Shown here: positions 36,721 to 49,978 of the stretch, piece by piece
Layout: the number at the start of each line of letters is the position of its first letter
How positions within the stretch are numbered: the first letter of the stretch is position 1
NCBI RefSeq assembly: GCF_010015445.1
Contig: NC_053120.1
Location: forward strand, 8,710,114-8,774,113
Length of the DNA: 64,000 bases
Source: Perca fluviatilis
Taxonomy: Eukaryota; Chordata; Actinopteri; Perciformes; Percidae
Direction: 5' to 3'
Notes under the pieces: model-generated
Database searches by the model: none
What the model was told of the DNA's origin: nothing
What the model saw: only the letters and a program-made list of their open reading frames with translations
Translations under genes and position numbers: made by a program

Positions 36721-39700
36721 AAAAGGGAAGAGAAGTACAGATTATTAATAAACAGCAGGAGCAATAAAAAAAAACAACAAAAAAAACAATTTATTTTCAC
36801 TGAGGACACGTATTGATGGATGTCGTCTCATTGTGAACATTGTGGCGACATCATCTGTCACCACCCAATAATGTATTGGAAGAGCAATAGTGCTGCTCTA
36901 GTCTGACACCCATTACTATAACAATATCGTGTGTAGTTCAAATTTGCCACTGGAGAGTTAATTTAAAGCAGGTGCCAGCGGTCTGAATACAGACAAAAAC
37001 ATATAACCCACTTAAGCTGCCAATGTGGTGATAGAATAGCATGGCTGTGCCCTGTGTTTAAGGTCCACTTTGTATCAACAGAACAAAGGACAAAACATTT
37101 CCCTTAAAATCTTTTTCATTCCTTTTGTCTTACTTCCCCGGGAGGCTCTTCTTTTTACGGTTTATTGTGAATGAAGTTAGAGCTACGTTTTTCCTTTTTA
37201 TTATCAAGACCTTTGAACTGCCTTTACTGTGCTATGTATAGAAATAATATTGTTGTGTCAACTGCACGTCAACATCATTAACAGCGTCGAGTCAGAAATG
37301 GATTGTTTTACAGCACAACAAAAAGAACAGTATTGAACAGTATTGACAGCATTTTCCAGTTCAACTTTTCTAACGGTATATTTTCAGTGAACGTTGTCTG
37401 AATGCATTGTGTCTGCCATCAGCTGTTTTCAAGGGCTGTTATCTTTTATTCGTCTTGGTCTTCAAAACAAACATGCTTGAGGGAGATAGGAGACAACATC
37501 CTCTTTGTGATAGGATGCAAAAACAGCATTAGCTGCCACTTAAAGAACCACAACACAGATCTTTTTTGTTGTCCACAATTGCAGTTTGAAGATGTTTCTT
37601 TATACACTGCATATGTTTGCTGTAATACTTCATTTTTCATAAGTCATTGGCTGGTATTCAACAATGAAATGCTTTCACTTCCACTGCATACAAAGTATTC
37701 TATGCAGTTTCACTTGGGCTCACTGGCCGGTTCTATACTGTACTATACCTGCACAGACTTGGCCTCAACTCCAATTGTTAATATGAATTTAATATTTTAT
37801 GATTGAAACTTTATGTCCCTGTGGCGCTCTCATTAGGGGGACTGTTCCTGAGCCCTGCTGAGAAGCAGAATGACCAATCAGCATTGGCTACTTTTTCTCC
37901 AACTGGGCAAATTACCACATGAAAAGTATTAGACCCAACTTAATTAAATTCAGCTCACAGTGGAAGGCTGATTTTTATTGAGTATACTAATTCTTCCAGT
38001 TTATATTTTCAATTGTCAAACCACTGGCATTGTCATTGTGATTAATTACTTCACTTTAGGTGTCCATTTCTTCTTTTTTTATAAGCTGCATGCCTCTCGA
38101 GACAGTTGGCTAATTAAAGTGAAATGGGGCAGATAATAGCTTTTAAAAACATTTCAGCCATTTAATGAGCTTATTATTTACTATGAAAAGGAACCTGTCA
38201 CCACCACCCTACCTCCACCACCACCAGCGAGAGCTGCCACCCACTCTAATTCCTTCCTACTGTGTTGAAAATCCTGTCATCCATAAATTCCAATGACTAA
38301 ATAAATATTATCACAACTAATGAAATAATGCTTAGCCCACTCTAACACTCAGAGGTCCCCTCCGGGCAAATTGTCTCAAGTCATTTTAGGAAGATGGTAA
38401 TTAAAAGACAAACTACAGCTTGAATGAAATGATCATTTGCAGAGCTGATATCCTCCACAGAATGCAAATTTAATAAAAAGAAAAACTAAGTTATTACAGT
38501 TTTATGATGGTGTCAGGCTTTTCACTTGGCATTGATGTTTTGTTTTTTTTTTCCATTAGGAGTTTGAAATGATGCTCTAGTGTCAGAGTTAAAAATGGGG
38601 TCACTCATGCATTGGCTTATTGGTTCTAAAGACTCTCTGTAGCCATTCAGTGGCGAGGCAACTTTCATTTACATTCACGCGCTGAGAGCATGTCAATGAT
38701 GTTGATTAAATATATTATGTCCGTGCGCTGCACCGGTATAAAAATAAATTAACACCCTTATTTTCTCCTCTTCTTGGGCAGTGATTTGTTTTCATTGCTG
38801 CACGTCAGGTAGTCTCATCCATTTTCTGTTTGTGATCCTACCTGATCTCTGAATCGGGTGCAAAGAGAGAGTATCATCGGAACTGACAATGAAAAATATT
38901 CTGCTGCCGCTTTGATGGCCCAGACCCTTAAGCTTCCCTTCCTTTTCCGATGATTAAAGTAAGGCAGTTTACTCAGCACAGATAACTAAAGGAGAATACC
39001 ACATGTCCTCTCTAATGAGAAGGTTCAGGTCATTCTGAATACAGCTAGCTAAACCTCAGAGAATGGGGCTGCTTGGAGATTTTTTGGGTGATTTATGAAC
39101 TAAAAAGTGCCAATTAGCACAGGACAAACCGGCAACATTATAGACGGTGGGAGCAGAGGTTGCAACAGTGAACGTGACCGTTGATGGCTCCATCGATCAA
39201 GAAAAGGATTTTAGTCTCAGAATGAATTATGCCGTCGCTGTGTTTGCCACCAGAGCGTAGGAGAACTAGGTCAACTGGATGACGGAGTGTGTGTGGCACT
39301 GGGCCTCTTTGCTTTTGATGCTTTTGATAGGTCGAAGCAGATCACTGTCATTGTTGTGTACCGTCTCAGTTTTGATCTCTGACTTCAAAATGACAAGAGA
39401 GCCAAAATATCAAAGATAATGCGCAATCAATCCGTTCCCCCGTGACAGCTGGAAGAAAGCTGTATTTGAGCAGAAACAAAGGGCTATACACAAGATGTAT
39501 ATAAGCTCCTTCATCTGCATGGTGTTGCCTGAGAAAAGAAAAAAAAATAATTGGAGGAATATACGTCTTCAGTGCCAGGCAAGAGAACCTGACCTTGTCA
39601 CATTTTGAGCAAGCCAGCATCCAAGCCTGCAGGTGTCACCCACTGACAGCCTTACTACAGATTAAAATTCTCCCACTTTTTTTGTTTTTCTAACACCCAC

Positions 39701-42409
39701 CCTCTGCCTTTAGCTCCATCCTGACCCCAAACACCCACTCTTCATCATTTGTATTTATCATCTGGTACTTACTTCATATTTTCTAATGTTTTTACTGACG
39801 CATACAAAACATGTCTGCTTTGGAGCAATTAATGCTGCCATGTTGTTCCCCTTCTTTTCTGTGCACGTATGGGTATGAATACCCAAAGGTCAGTGGAGGC
39901 ATTTATGGGCCTGGTCCTCCATTACTCATTCTAAGTGTGTAAGTTGACACTTGTGTCCCTCAAGGGCCCCCCAGGGACTAATTTTTCACTCCAAAAAGAG
40001 ATGCATGGATGCAAACCTGCAGCAGGGCAGGACTTTTACAGCAACACATGTGCTTCCATTATTAGAAGTTGGTGTTGTTTCCTTGTATGTGTATTGACGC
40101 AATTTGTCATTAAGTTTGCTTCTTGTGGGGGCAGCTGGCAGGTGGTGTTGATCAAGTTGGCGGCTAAGATGTAGGTGTGTGTGCCTCTCTATCTGGTTCA
40201 CAAGCAGCTGGCCACAGACACTGTTTGTGACAGATACAGAACGAGCACTTGAACAAGTAAAATGCAAGAGCCTTTGGATTTTTTGAGATGGTAATATGTC
40301 AACAGACTTAGATTCAAATAGTAATTCAGATATGTCAGATTTGTACCTTCAGGGCTTATTTTACCACTTTCTGAGATATGTACCAATTCAGTGTTGTTTA
40401 AATTGATTTCTTATAATTTCTCCTCCTTATTTTTATTATTATTATATTATTTTTTTATTTTGTAAGAGTCAATTGTTAGCACAGTCCTCCCGCAATCACA
40501 TATCGTACGTATATCACAGGAAAACTAGTCTATACCCATTTCTGGGTTTGTTCAGCTACTGCTGAAAATTCAGCTGGATGAAACACTTTCCAATGACGAC
40601 TTCTCAGATGGTTCTGTGTAACAAACCATCTGGCGCGTCAGTTTATTCTATTCATGGACTCCTTATAGACAGGAATAAGTGGGAGCTAATTGGTATACAA
40701 CTTACAAAACACAACATAAACAACAACAAAAACAACTTTGAGAAAAAGGAAATCTCCAAAAAATCCCATGGACACTAGATAATACATGATAACACATGGT
40801 AATGCATTCATTTTATCTGTGACATCTTCCCAATAAATATCCTGATCCAACATCCTGATAACTAATTAATTTAATTTTATCCCAGAGAACACCCCAACAG
40901 AATAGGAAATCAAACATTTTGATGCAAACTTACATTAAAAATTTAATAAGGAAATAGGTCCCACATAGTAGAGAATATATTATGGCGCAATGGGCTGCTT
41001 GGTATTCGTCAAAAAGAGGGGTTGCTGTGAGCGCAACATGTTCTTTTCAGTGTTGGGTGTTAGAATCATGGCATGGTAATTCCTCTTCATTTGCACTGCA
41101 TAAATTACATTTTCACTGTGACAGCAGAGCTTGCCCTGCACAGCAGCCCATAGCCAGTCTTACAATTAATTTAATATCTGAGAGTGCAGTTCATTTGTTT
41201 GGCAGTGAGGGAATTGAAATCATAATGAAATGGCTCCTCTCAAAAATAAATCGCTGAATTGTGCCATAGCATGTTTGTGTGTTCATGTTGGGTTTTCCAG
41301 TTGTAATGGGATCACCTGAAGGACCAGGTGATGATAAGTTTTGGCTGAAGAAGTATGGTTCTAATAACACAACCAAAGACATGTCTCTTTACCACAATTA
41401 GGTGACAATAATGATAAACAAGAGACATTCATCCAAGGTGCTGTACGTATAATGATTAATGTTGCCAGGCGGAACAACTATGCAAATAAGCTATTGTAAA
41501 GGGATTACATGAATCCATCATTCTATATGCCAGAAATCCTTACACTGCCAACACAATAGATAACAAATCCATGAAGAGGCAGTAAGGGACAAGAGGTAGA
41601 GATTGGCTTGTTTGTGACACTGCACAAGTGGGATCAGGGATGTCATCCACACAGTGAAGCTACTGAAATCTGAGCCCGAAGGGGGCGGAAGAAAAGGCAG
41701 TCCAAGTCATTTCCACCTAAAAATAACTACCTTCCTGTAACAATGGAGGATTTGCCTTGATTTAGCACAACAACAATCTTTCTGCATTAGGGATATTTTT
41801 TGTTAAAATCACCATATTTAGACAGATGAATAAAGAGTTGTCAAGAGTAATCACCTAAAGCTTCATTGCCACCCTGCTGTGCAACAAGTCCTTATAAATG
41901 ACAAATACAATATCCAAAATGGCAGTGGCTTCCAAAAGGACTACACATGATCAATTGCACAAGATCAGTGGAAAGACTGTATTTGTATTTGTACAAAACA
42001 ATGTTTTGTATGTACAGGATATCTTTTCTGGGGGAGCGATCCCTCTTGTTATCCTAATAAAGCATTTAAGAAACAAGGATTTATGTTGTAACAAATTCTG
42101 AGGCAATATTGTTATTTGTAATTTGGGGCTTTTAAAAGGAAATTGACTTGATGCTTATAGAAACAGATTCACTGTAAGCAATGAAGTGTCCACATTATTT
42201 AACTTAACTTAAAAAAAGGTAATGCTGCTTATCCCGAAGCTCTAAGACTTAATGAACTAAGAAGAGAAAACTAGAACTGAAACTTCTGTAAGTAAGACTC
42301 AATCCCTCTCTTTCTTCACTCTGTCCATTACCTTGGATTCTAACAATGTGAGTTCACGTGAGAATCGCAGGATCACGTATCACGAAAATGCATCTCGTCA
42401 GGCTCCAAC
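36721..42409. other. Intergenic, no gene seen
   Basis: Repeat-poor 5.7 kb. Frames up to 134 codons (37402-37806 plus) lack domains. The segment 38080-38490 and part of 38690-39000 look like regulatory sequence. An ATT-rich low-complexity stretch lies near 40425-40460. No mobile element ends were found. Confidence 0.58.
38085..38490. promoter_or_regulatory. Candidate conserved non-coding element
   Basis: Long repeat-free segment with GGCTAATTAAAGTG, CCATTTAATGAGC, GGTAATTAAAAG, a CCACCACC run, CAGCTTGAATGAAATGATC and CAGAATGCAAATTTAAT (an octamer-like ATGCAAAT). These are typical of vertebrate developmental enhancers; no frame runs through it. Conservation not testable here. Confidence 0.3.
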
Positions 42410-42690
42410 TAGTCTATATCGACGACGTTTGATTTCCGGGATTATTCAGGTGCCACCGGAAATTCCGCCGGATGTCCTACATTTCGGCCGGGTGTTCCGC
42501 TTTCTTTGTGGTGGCATTTTAAACTCGGGTCGATTTATGAAGGCAATGGTTAACTGCTCCTCAGATCTCTGCTGGGTAAATCCAGACAGCTAGCCTATAG
42601 ACTATATGTCGAATGTGAGTACTCTGTTGCACAACTAAAAATACTTTTGAAAGAGCTCCAATAAAACAAGTTCCTTCCCGAGTGCATCTT
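42410..42690 (+). repeat. Dispersed repeat family A, copy 2 (3'-truncated)
   Basis: Starts CTAGTCTATATCGACGACG and follows copy 1 through CTGCTCCTCAGATCTCTGC and AAACAAGTTCCTTCCCGAG, then loses similarity near 42685, lacking the last third and the GCGAGACTA end. No matching flanks. Confidence 0.72.
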
Positions 42691-42807
42691 GTAACGTGCT
42701 ACCTTGTGTCATTAACTCATTGGCAGTGTGCTCGCAGCATTTGGAAAATGGAAAATGTCCCCAAACAAAACATGTAAGTGAGCCTTTGACCTATACTCAT
42801 AGTCTTA

Positions 42808-43402
42808 CGCCGGCTACACACTGGCTGCATGAGCGTGGCGTTTCTGTTGCGTGTCAGTTGCGTGGCGGCTGCGTAGCGTTTTCTGTCTTTGCACACCAGA
42901 AACGTGTCTGACGCGGCGCTGCTGCTAGCCTTGTCTGTACACCTGTATGTTTCCCATTGATAAAATACACTCAAGCAGTAGAATACTTCATGATAAACAT
43001 AAATATATACTGATTTGATAACAGCAAAGACAACGTTGGCAGTATTGACGGCAAATAGACTACAGAATATTTTGTTCTTGACAGGTGCAATATTTGAAAA
43101 TTGATCATTATTATTTATTTTTTTTATATTACATTTATATCTGCATTTATGTCAAAACCTAGAGACTTTCAAACATCAAAATGTCATTTATTAAATGTAT
43201 TTGTGTCAACATGACATATAAACATCTTTTCTTATTCTATTTTGCCTGAAAAACGCTTCCAACACACTTACGTGTCGCGCCTGAGACGTGCGTGTCACTC
43301 AGGCGTGTGCAAGCTCTAACCTGCCAACATGGAAGCCAAAATAAAAATGGACACGCCACGCAGCTGACACGCTCATGACACGCAGCCAGTGTGTAGCCGG
43401 CC
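42808..43402. mobile_element. Non-autonomous inverted-repeat element with TTA duplication
   Basis: A 595-bp element flanked by TTA at 42805-42807 and 43403-43405. Both ends carry CCGGCTACACACTGGCTGC as an inverted repeat, and weaker inverted similarity (GAGCGTG, GTCAGxTGCGTGGCG) continues inside. A TTA duplication with a long CG-rich inverted repeat fits the PIF/Harbinger group. No transposase similarity: frames at 42696-42911 and 43237-43437 are translations of the arms. The interior is AT-rich filler. Confidence 0.78.
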
Positions 43403-43679
43403 TTAATCTCGCAATGACACATCAAGAGAAATCTCACTGGTGTAGCAAATTATTATTAAATTAAAACATCAGTTGTGTTGCATGAAAATGTATGTATTCC
43501 CCGTTGGGCTGCATACGTGTTTGGAGCACTTGAAATGTGTGCCGTTTGTCACCTTTGTTGTTTAAATATCACTACATTAACCTTTTGATTAAGATACACA
43601 GTCAAACAAATGCTAGTGGGCCATCTGGGATTCCTGCTGTAAACACTCGACTGCTGTGTGAGAGCTGCTGGAGCCATTA

Positions 43680-43990
43680 GCTTCCCAGTCCGATCTATCT
43701 TCAGCTATCAAGGGACCAGCAGACACTTGCTGTCAAAGGCCAGGGCAAAATTGATCCATTGTAATTACATCCTGTGTGAAGTTAATGACTTTTAAAGGCA
43801 AAGTGGCCGTCATTGTTTTGTATTCTGACAGAGATATGTAAATGCCCTTGACACGCACATATGCTAATTGGTGGGTGAGACAGCTGTCTTTATAGATGAG
43901 CTTGTCTTCCTTAAATGTCTGTGAAATTAGGGTGCAGGCTGAGTTTGTAGAGGTGAATTGCACTGTGCTGCCACTATGAACAATTCCATT
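43680..43990. promoter_or_regulatory. Candidate conserved non-coding element
   Basis: Repeat-free segment with CCATTGTAATTACATCC, GTTAATGACTTTTAAAGG and ATATGCTAATTGGTGGG, i.e. several homeodomain and octamer-like cores. A 99-codon minus frame crosses it but has no domain. Resemblance only. Confidence 0.28.
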
Positions 43991-44699
43991 ATGTAATGTC
44001 AGTTTTGTGGTAAAGGGTGTAGCCCCGTGCACTGTGAACGAATTTCACTTATTTCACATGTTTGTGCACATCCGTACATTTGCATTCATTGGACACCACA
44101 TAGACATACAGTACAGCACTGATGAGACAATCATGATGATTTGCAATATACACACTGCAAATGGCACCCCTTATAACACAGTTACAGCTACAGTAGGCCT
44201 ATATGTATGTCCACATCAGTTATGTTGGCTACATTCATCAAGCTGCTCTGCATGGCGGCATTTCTTACCGAGCAACATGATCAACACTGGAACAGGAAGT
44301 TCATTCATTTTAAAATTAAAATATGGCTGTTTTTCACAACCAAAGGCTGTCAACAGCCAAACACATCTATATTTTCCTATCAATGTTTCTTTAATGAATT
44401 CTAAGTTTATCAGGCATGAAAGAGAATGATCTCAAATACAGTATTTAAAGCATTCAGCATCTTTATAACATTACAAATATATATTAAAGTGATAATTTAA
44501 AACAATGGCCATTGATTCCACAAGACCAAATTTGACCAATGAAAATATACATTTCAAATAGTGATAAAAGAAAATAGTAGATTTTTTTTTTTGTGTGGAC
44601 AACTTAAAGCAATAATACAGATTTTTCTATAATGCAGCAGGCTGTCATGCAGACACATGCTAATGTGAAACATTGAGGCAAGGGTGAGTATGTGACTTT

Positions 44700-45130
44700 G
44701 CTCCTGACAAGGGAAGATTTTAGCATTTACGTGGCGTTCCAGATTAGCTAGAGGTCGTCTTTGGAGGTGTCTGAGAAAATGCCATCAGTCATTAGGACAC
44801 AGTCCATGAAACAAAATGCTCCATTTCAGCTGGAGTGTTTCCTTCGGGGAATTACAGGGATCGTTCAAGTTGACTGGATCCAGCCGACAACAGTAAATTG
44901 TTTGCTCAGAGAAATGAATCGGCAGGGCCGGGATGTTCTTTAGGCTTCAGACCGTGAGAGAAATGTCACCGAAACTTTGCATCCTCTGTTTGGGAAGGTA
45001 GAATTGGACAGCTTCACAGACACGAGACTCTGCTAAAGGCTTTGAGTTTCCAAATTCACAGTTAGTAGGTCGGCGTCATGGATTGTTTGCAAACAAAGAA
45101 TTATGCAGATCATGGAAGGCCAGATGCAAG
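44700..45130. promoter_or_regulatory. Candidate conserved non-coding element
   Basis: Non-repetitive, GC-balanced segment in AT-rich surroundings, with CCAGATTAGCTAG, GTCATTAGGACAC, GGATTGTTTGCAAACAAAG (forkhead-like) and GAATTATGCAGATCATG. The 60-codon plus frame has no similarity. Resemblance only. Confidence 0.28.
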
Positions 45131-46919
45131 CCTCGGAGACATTCATTTCAAAACTGATCGTCTTTGAAGAAAAAATAGCCTGATGTTCAAGTCTTTAAAA
45201 TAATCTCATTTTCATAGTAACCCTGGTCTTGACTCCCAGCTCGGAACAAATACATTTACTTCAGGAGCCCCCTGGACATTGAAAAAGTTATGAAACCACA
45301 TTTGGGAAGTTCTTTAAGAAGGACACAAGGTCCTTATTCTAAACAGTACACTACACTGAAGGCTATTATAATTTAAATTATGATAAATATCGGACTCCAT
45401 CAAAGCAAAATTGTATAAATCTACTGTACCATTTTTTTCTTCTGTTTAATTAAAGTCCCACTGGCTTTGAAGAAGGCCTCACAGACTGTTTTTAATATGT
45501 CCTAATTCCTATCACTGCTTTTATTAAAGGGCATTTGGTTCATATCCATTTGGTTCCTTTAGATATTTGTGTAATTGCACCTGTGCTCTGGTAGTTGGAA
45601 GACTATTTTTCCTCCCGGTTAAAATGTATGCTTGCCCAATTTACCGATCTCCAGGGTCGGAGTGTTATATTAGTGCCATCTCGGCACTTGCAGGTTCAGT
45701 CCCTGCCAAGGTCACTTGGCCTGAGCTGCAGATGACGGCTCCCGGTCAGCCAGGCCAGATGGTCCCCTTTGCACATTACCTTCTGCTGATACCACTCTGA
45801 AGGTGAGGACATCACAAGTGAAATTCAGAAGCCAAGTATCCAGAGTTTCAGCTGTCAGCAGTAGATCTGGAATACTGAACCAACTGTGATCAGTAGAAAT
45901 GAAAATAAAAGCTGTTTCCCCCTGGCTACTATGCTCCTAAAATGTCCATTGATATCTGACTGATACTCTACTGAATGAGCATTTGGAGGAATTATTGACA
46001 TAAGTATCACTTATGTCTGCTGTAAGTTCAAGGTTAATTGTGCTACTTTATGTTTTGCTGCTATAACAATTGATTTTAGTGGTTTGAAATGGTCCGGCAA
46101 GTCATTGATGGTGCAAAGTTGTTTTCAATTAATATAGTCTAATCTTCTTGTCTGGTGTTTTTCATCTAAAATTTAAGCATTCTATATGCTTTTTTACTTC
46201 TTTACATTTTTTCTGTGCTCCTCAATTGAAAATTCCAAATATACAGTATTTTGCACATGACATACACATGATCGGACAGTTTAGTATTGCAGCTTTTTGT
46301 AAGTGTAACTTCCTACAGATGGCATTACATGCATCACAGATAGTGACATTTGGCTGAGTCAGTACGCAAGCTCCTACCCATGTGTTCAGCTATAAGCCTT
46401 TGACAGAGATGCTAACATCCCAGCGTCTTGGCTGCTCATGATGTGAGTGTTATTCCAGCTACAGGATTTACAGCAACTGTAGCTGTGCACACCGACAGGT
46501 TAGGACTGAAATATTGATTCGCTTAGAATGACTAAACAGGCCTATTTTTCACATGTCTAAAACTCAATTAATGTTATCACAGAAATAATGTACATGTATC
46601 AAGATGAAGATCCCCCATGGAAAGCTATAGATGAAGATCTTTCACAAATCATTTAACTGCTCAAGTATAAAAAAGATTCAAAAAGAGTGGTTAAAGAGAC
46701 AAAACGAGATTGTATATTGGACTTACATTCATCAGATGGCCACTAGCACGCCATATCAACTTTTGGCTTATTTTCATTGCCCCCAAGTGGCCAACTCAAA
46801 TATTGCAGGCTTAAGACCTTTAGGTCATTCAATGTCACATTTTCCTATATTATCATGTATCCCAATCTATCAAGCTGCTGAACTTCAGTAGTAAATCTTA
46901 GCACAACAGAGTAAAGTGC

Positions 46920-47140
46920 AATAACTACACCAGCACTTTTTGCACTTTGCACTTTAACTATTACAGTCACTTTTTTAATGTCGTAATGTCTGTACAGTCC
47001 TATGTGTCCTTCCTTTATGTCCTAAGTTGTCTTATGTTGATCTTGTGTTGATTTCAATTTCAGAAGTTTTTTTTTTTTTAAGCAACAGATTGTAGGACTA
47101 TGCCCAAGACAAATTTCCCCTCCCTACAATAATTTGTATT
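46920..47140 (+). repeat. Possible LINE 3'-end remnant
   Basis: TTTGCACTTTGCACTTTAACT, runs of TTATGTCCTAAGTTGTCTTATG and GACAAATTTCCCCTCCC are the wording of fish L2-type 3' untranslated regions, but no coding part or tandem tail is present. Tentative. Confidence 0.3.
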
Positions 47141-49288
47141 CTCTCGCTTTCTCTATGAATTTAGTAAATCTGGAGCTAGCTATATTCTTGCATAGAAAAA
47201 CATATTGGGGAGAGGGGGGTTTATGGGGCCCAGCAGCTACTTTTTGCGGTCGGTGCCTTTTAGCATGTATTTACAGCCATGGTGGGCTTCATTGTTTACT
47301 GCAATAAAAAAAATATGTTTTTAAAGCTCTTATTTTTCACTTGTATTGTCATTTTCATTTGTTACCTCGCTCTTGTGACTCCCTGTTATGTTCACCACTC
47401 ATCACACTTTCACATTTTTGACACCAACTAGGAAACATTAAACTCTACTGAGCCAGAATGTGCAGGAAATGCAGCAGCCTTAATTGAATCTGCGAAAAAA
47501 AACAAGGACATGGTAATGGGGTGTATGACAGAAATGCATCTAGAGGTGTCCTCGTAGGTCTCAGCTCATTATGTCTTGATCTCTAAAAGCTATATGCTGT
47601 CATAGTCACAAGCTAACCCCGCAGTACACTCCATTTAAATGACCGTTCTCTATGTCTACTCTGTCTTTCTCTGCCGCTTTGGTCAAGAAAAGAAGAGATG
47701 GCATGTGCTTTTGAAAGTCATATAATTACTGCCCATTTAACATTCGTCTTTCCTTTTGTCCAAGATGTACAAAGGCTTAAGGATGGCTAATTGGGCAAGG
47801 GGGCTTACCCGAAATGTGCAGACATAAAAAGAAAAGGGGCTTTTAACATAGGCTGATATGGAAGGCTTACGTCCTGTACCGAATAATTTTCTGATAACAT
47901 TGAGACCACTCTTTTAGTTGTTGGAGAAAGGCTACAGAAAGGAAAACCTGGCTGAGCGCAGCTTGCAGACACTGTGCCGCTTTGTGAGGAAAGACTGCCT
48001 GGAGCCCAAGATAAAATGATGGGAGGTGACAAATTCATGACGGCTTTGTGTTCCTACAATTCAGAAGGATTCTGGGGTTGGCCGCGAATAAGGTGACACG
48101 GCTGACAGGGATTTCATCTGGCTGAACTTGCCACACACTGCAGCAAGGAGACAATCCTCGACAAGATGCGTCTTGGAAAGTCAAACAGTAGAAGATTTTG
48201 TTTTCTTTTTTTGTCCTCTGACTCAACCAAAGATAAGTCGAACAGAGTGGTGGATACATTACTTAAAAACAAGAGCGGCATAAAATACATCACAAGCTCA
48301 ATATGTCAGGAAGAGCACTCACTTACAACACACACCCACACAATAAGAAAGGCAAATGTCTGTGTTCACAGAATTCAGTGGCATTGTGTAAGTCTTCCCC
48401 TTTCTTTACATTTTTAGGGTTAGATCATGTGTTGCAATTTTCAACAAATTGTTTGAATACCATATCATTAAAACATGGGAATAGATAGTGTCATAAAATC
48501 AGAAGTTCATCCAGTCATTGAGCAAACAGGTCGGAAACAGTTCTCAGTATTAATCAAAACAAATAAGAATTGAGCCAGCACGAGTAATTAAATAGCAGGC
48601 ACTGATGTATTAGAAACATATGCTCGGCATTGCATTTATTGTGTTGTTAACCTATTGTGATATACTGTTGGTCAACTGTGGTCAAAATATAGTTGTTTGC
48701 CTGACAGTTAGTGTATCAGTTGTAATAAACCTACTTTTTGTCAAATTAAAAAGGGAACATTTGAAATAGTGAAAAAATAAATATGTAACCACCTTTTACA
48801 TTTATACCACTGAAGTGCCTTTGTAGTGGAATAACTTGCTGCTGACCAGCTATGGTATACTTAATGAATTTAGAGTACAGGAAGTGACAACATTCGCTGT
48901 GGAAATGAGCTGCCCTCTTGACAAAGAACCTTTCGGTTTTGGCAAAGCACCACCGTATTGATTTTTCTTTTCTCTTGTATGTTATACTACAAGGCTTCAT
49001 CCTTGACTATGTGAGGATCATGGACTCTTGTATTCAGAATTTCAAGCTTTAAACCCTCAAAAAGGTTAGGCTGAAATTGGCACGTTCACTTCTCTGCTTC
49101 TCAAACTCTCTAGCATGCTGTTAGTATACTTGGTGAATGTAAGCCTTAGTGTGTCCTCAGTTTCTTTAAAGCTCTTCTCCTATCAGTCACTGTACCTGCC
49201 AGCATCACTTTTGATGATACCAACAAAAAGAAACATTTTCACCTGCCAGCAATTGTGCAGCTTCCTGGAACATGTGCTTTGAAGATTT

Positions 49289-49307
49289 AAAAAAAAAAAA
49301 AAAAAAA
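49289..49307. repeat. Poly-A run (A19)
   Basis: Nineteen consecutive A. No retroelement similarity immediately upstream. Confidence 0.95.
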
Positions 49308-49763
49308 GTGTAAGAGACAGATAGAAAGAGAAAACACATTCACGCACATTCTCCTACACATTCACCCACGTTCTCCTACCCTCAGCCCCTGACACCCCCG
49401 TCTCCCACCTCCCATCACCCCCTTTTCCTGGCCACTCCCACACACATGCACATGCCTTTCATCATACCGGCTTGTGCAGAAGCCAGAATAATTTATCATA
49501 GAGGGGAATTGAGGGGAAGGAGGTGATGCCGGGGGAACACTGAACATCCACCTTAGCTAGCGAACTAAAAATCACCTTTTTCGAAATGCACTTCATCATA
49601 ACTTCTTATGTATGAGTGGGAGATGTTGTTGCATACAGCTGTGAGAAACATATCTCTTCACCCTGCATCTGTCCTGTGTGAGGACAGGAGAAACTTTCCA
49701 TGCAATTCCTCTTGGGAGTGGACTGACAGTTCAGCATGCACATACGATATGACCATAAATATA

Positions 49764-49978
49764 CAGTGCCTTGCGAAAGTATTTGGCCCCCTTGAACTTT
49801 TCGACCTTTTGCCACATTTCAGGCCTCAAACATAAAGATATAAAACTGTAATTTTTTGTGAAGAATCAACAACAAGTGGGACACAATCATGAAGTGGAAC
49901 GAAATTTATTGGATATTTCAAACCTTTTAAACAAATAAAAAACTGAAATATTGGGCGTGCAAAATTATTCAGCCCCCT
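49764..49978 (+). repeat. Tc1 left terminal inverted repeat
   Basis: Outer end begins CAGTGCCTTGCGAAAG after the TA; inner site GGGCGTGCAAAATTATTCAG lies at about 49953-49972. Downstream end of the transposase gene borders it. Confidence 0.92.

Larger units (their letters stand above)
43406..49763. other. Intergenic, no gene seen
   Basis: About 6.3 kb with no recognised gene. Candidate regulatory segments are at 43680-43990 and 44700-45130; a possible LINE 3' remnant is at 46920-47140; an A19 run is at 49289-49307. Frames up to 140 codons (44007-44429) have no domain. Confidence 0.55.

Noticed and set aside
37402..37806. 134-codon plus frame
   Set aside because: No domain; high Cys/Phe typical of T-rich chance frames.
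44007..44429. 140-codon plus frame
   Set aside because: No domain; a different plus frame is open over half of it.
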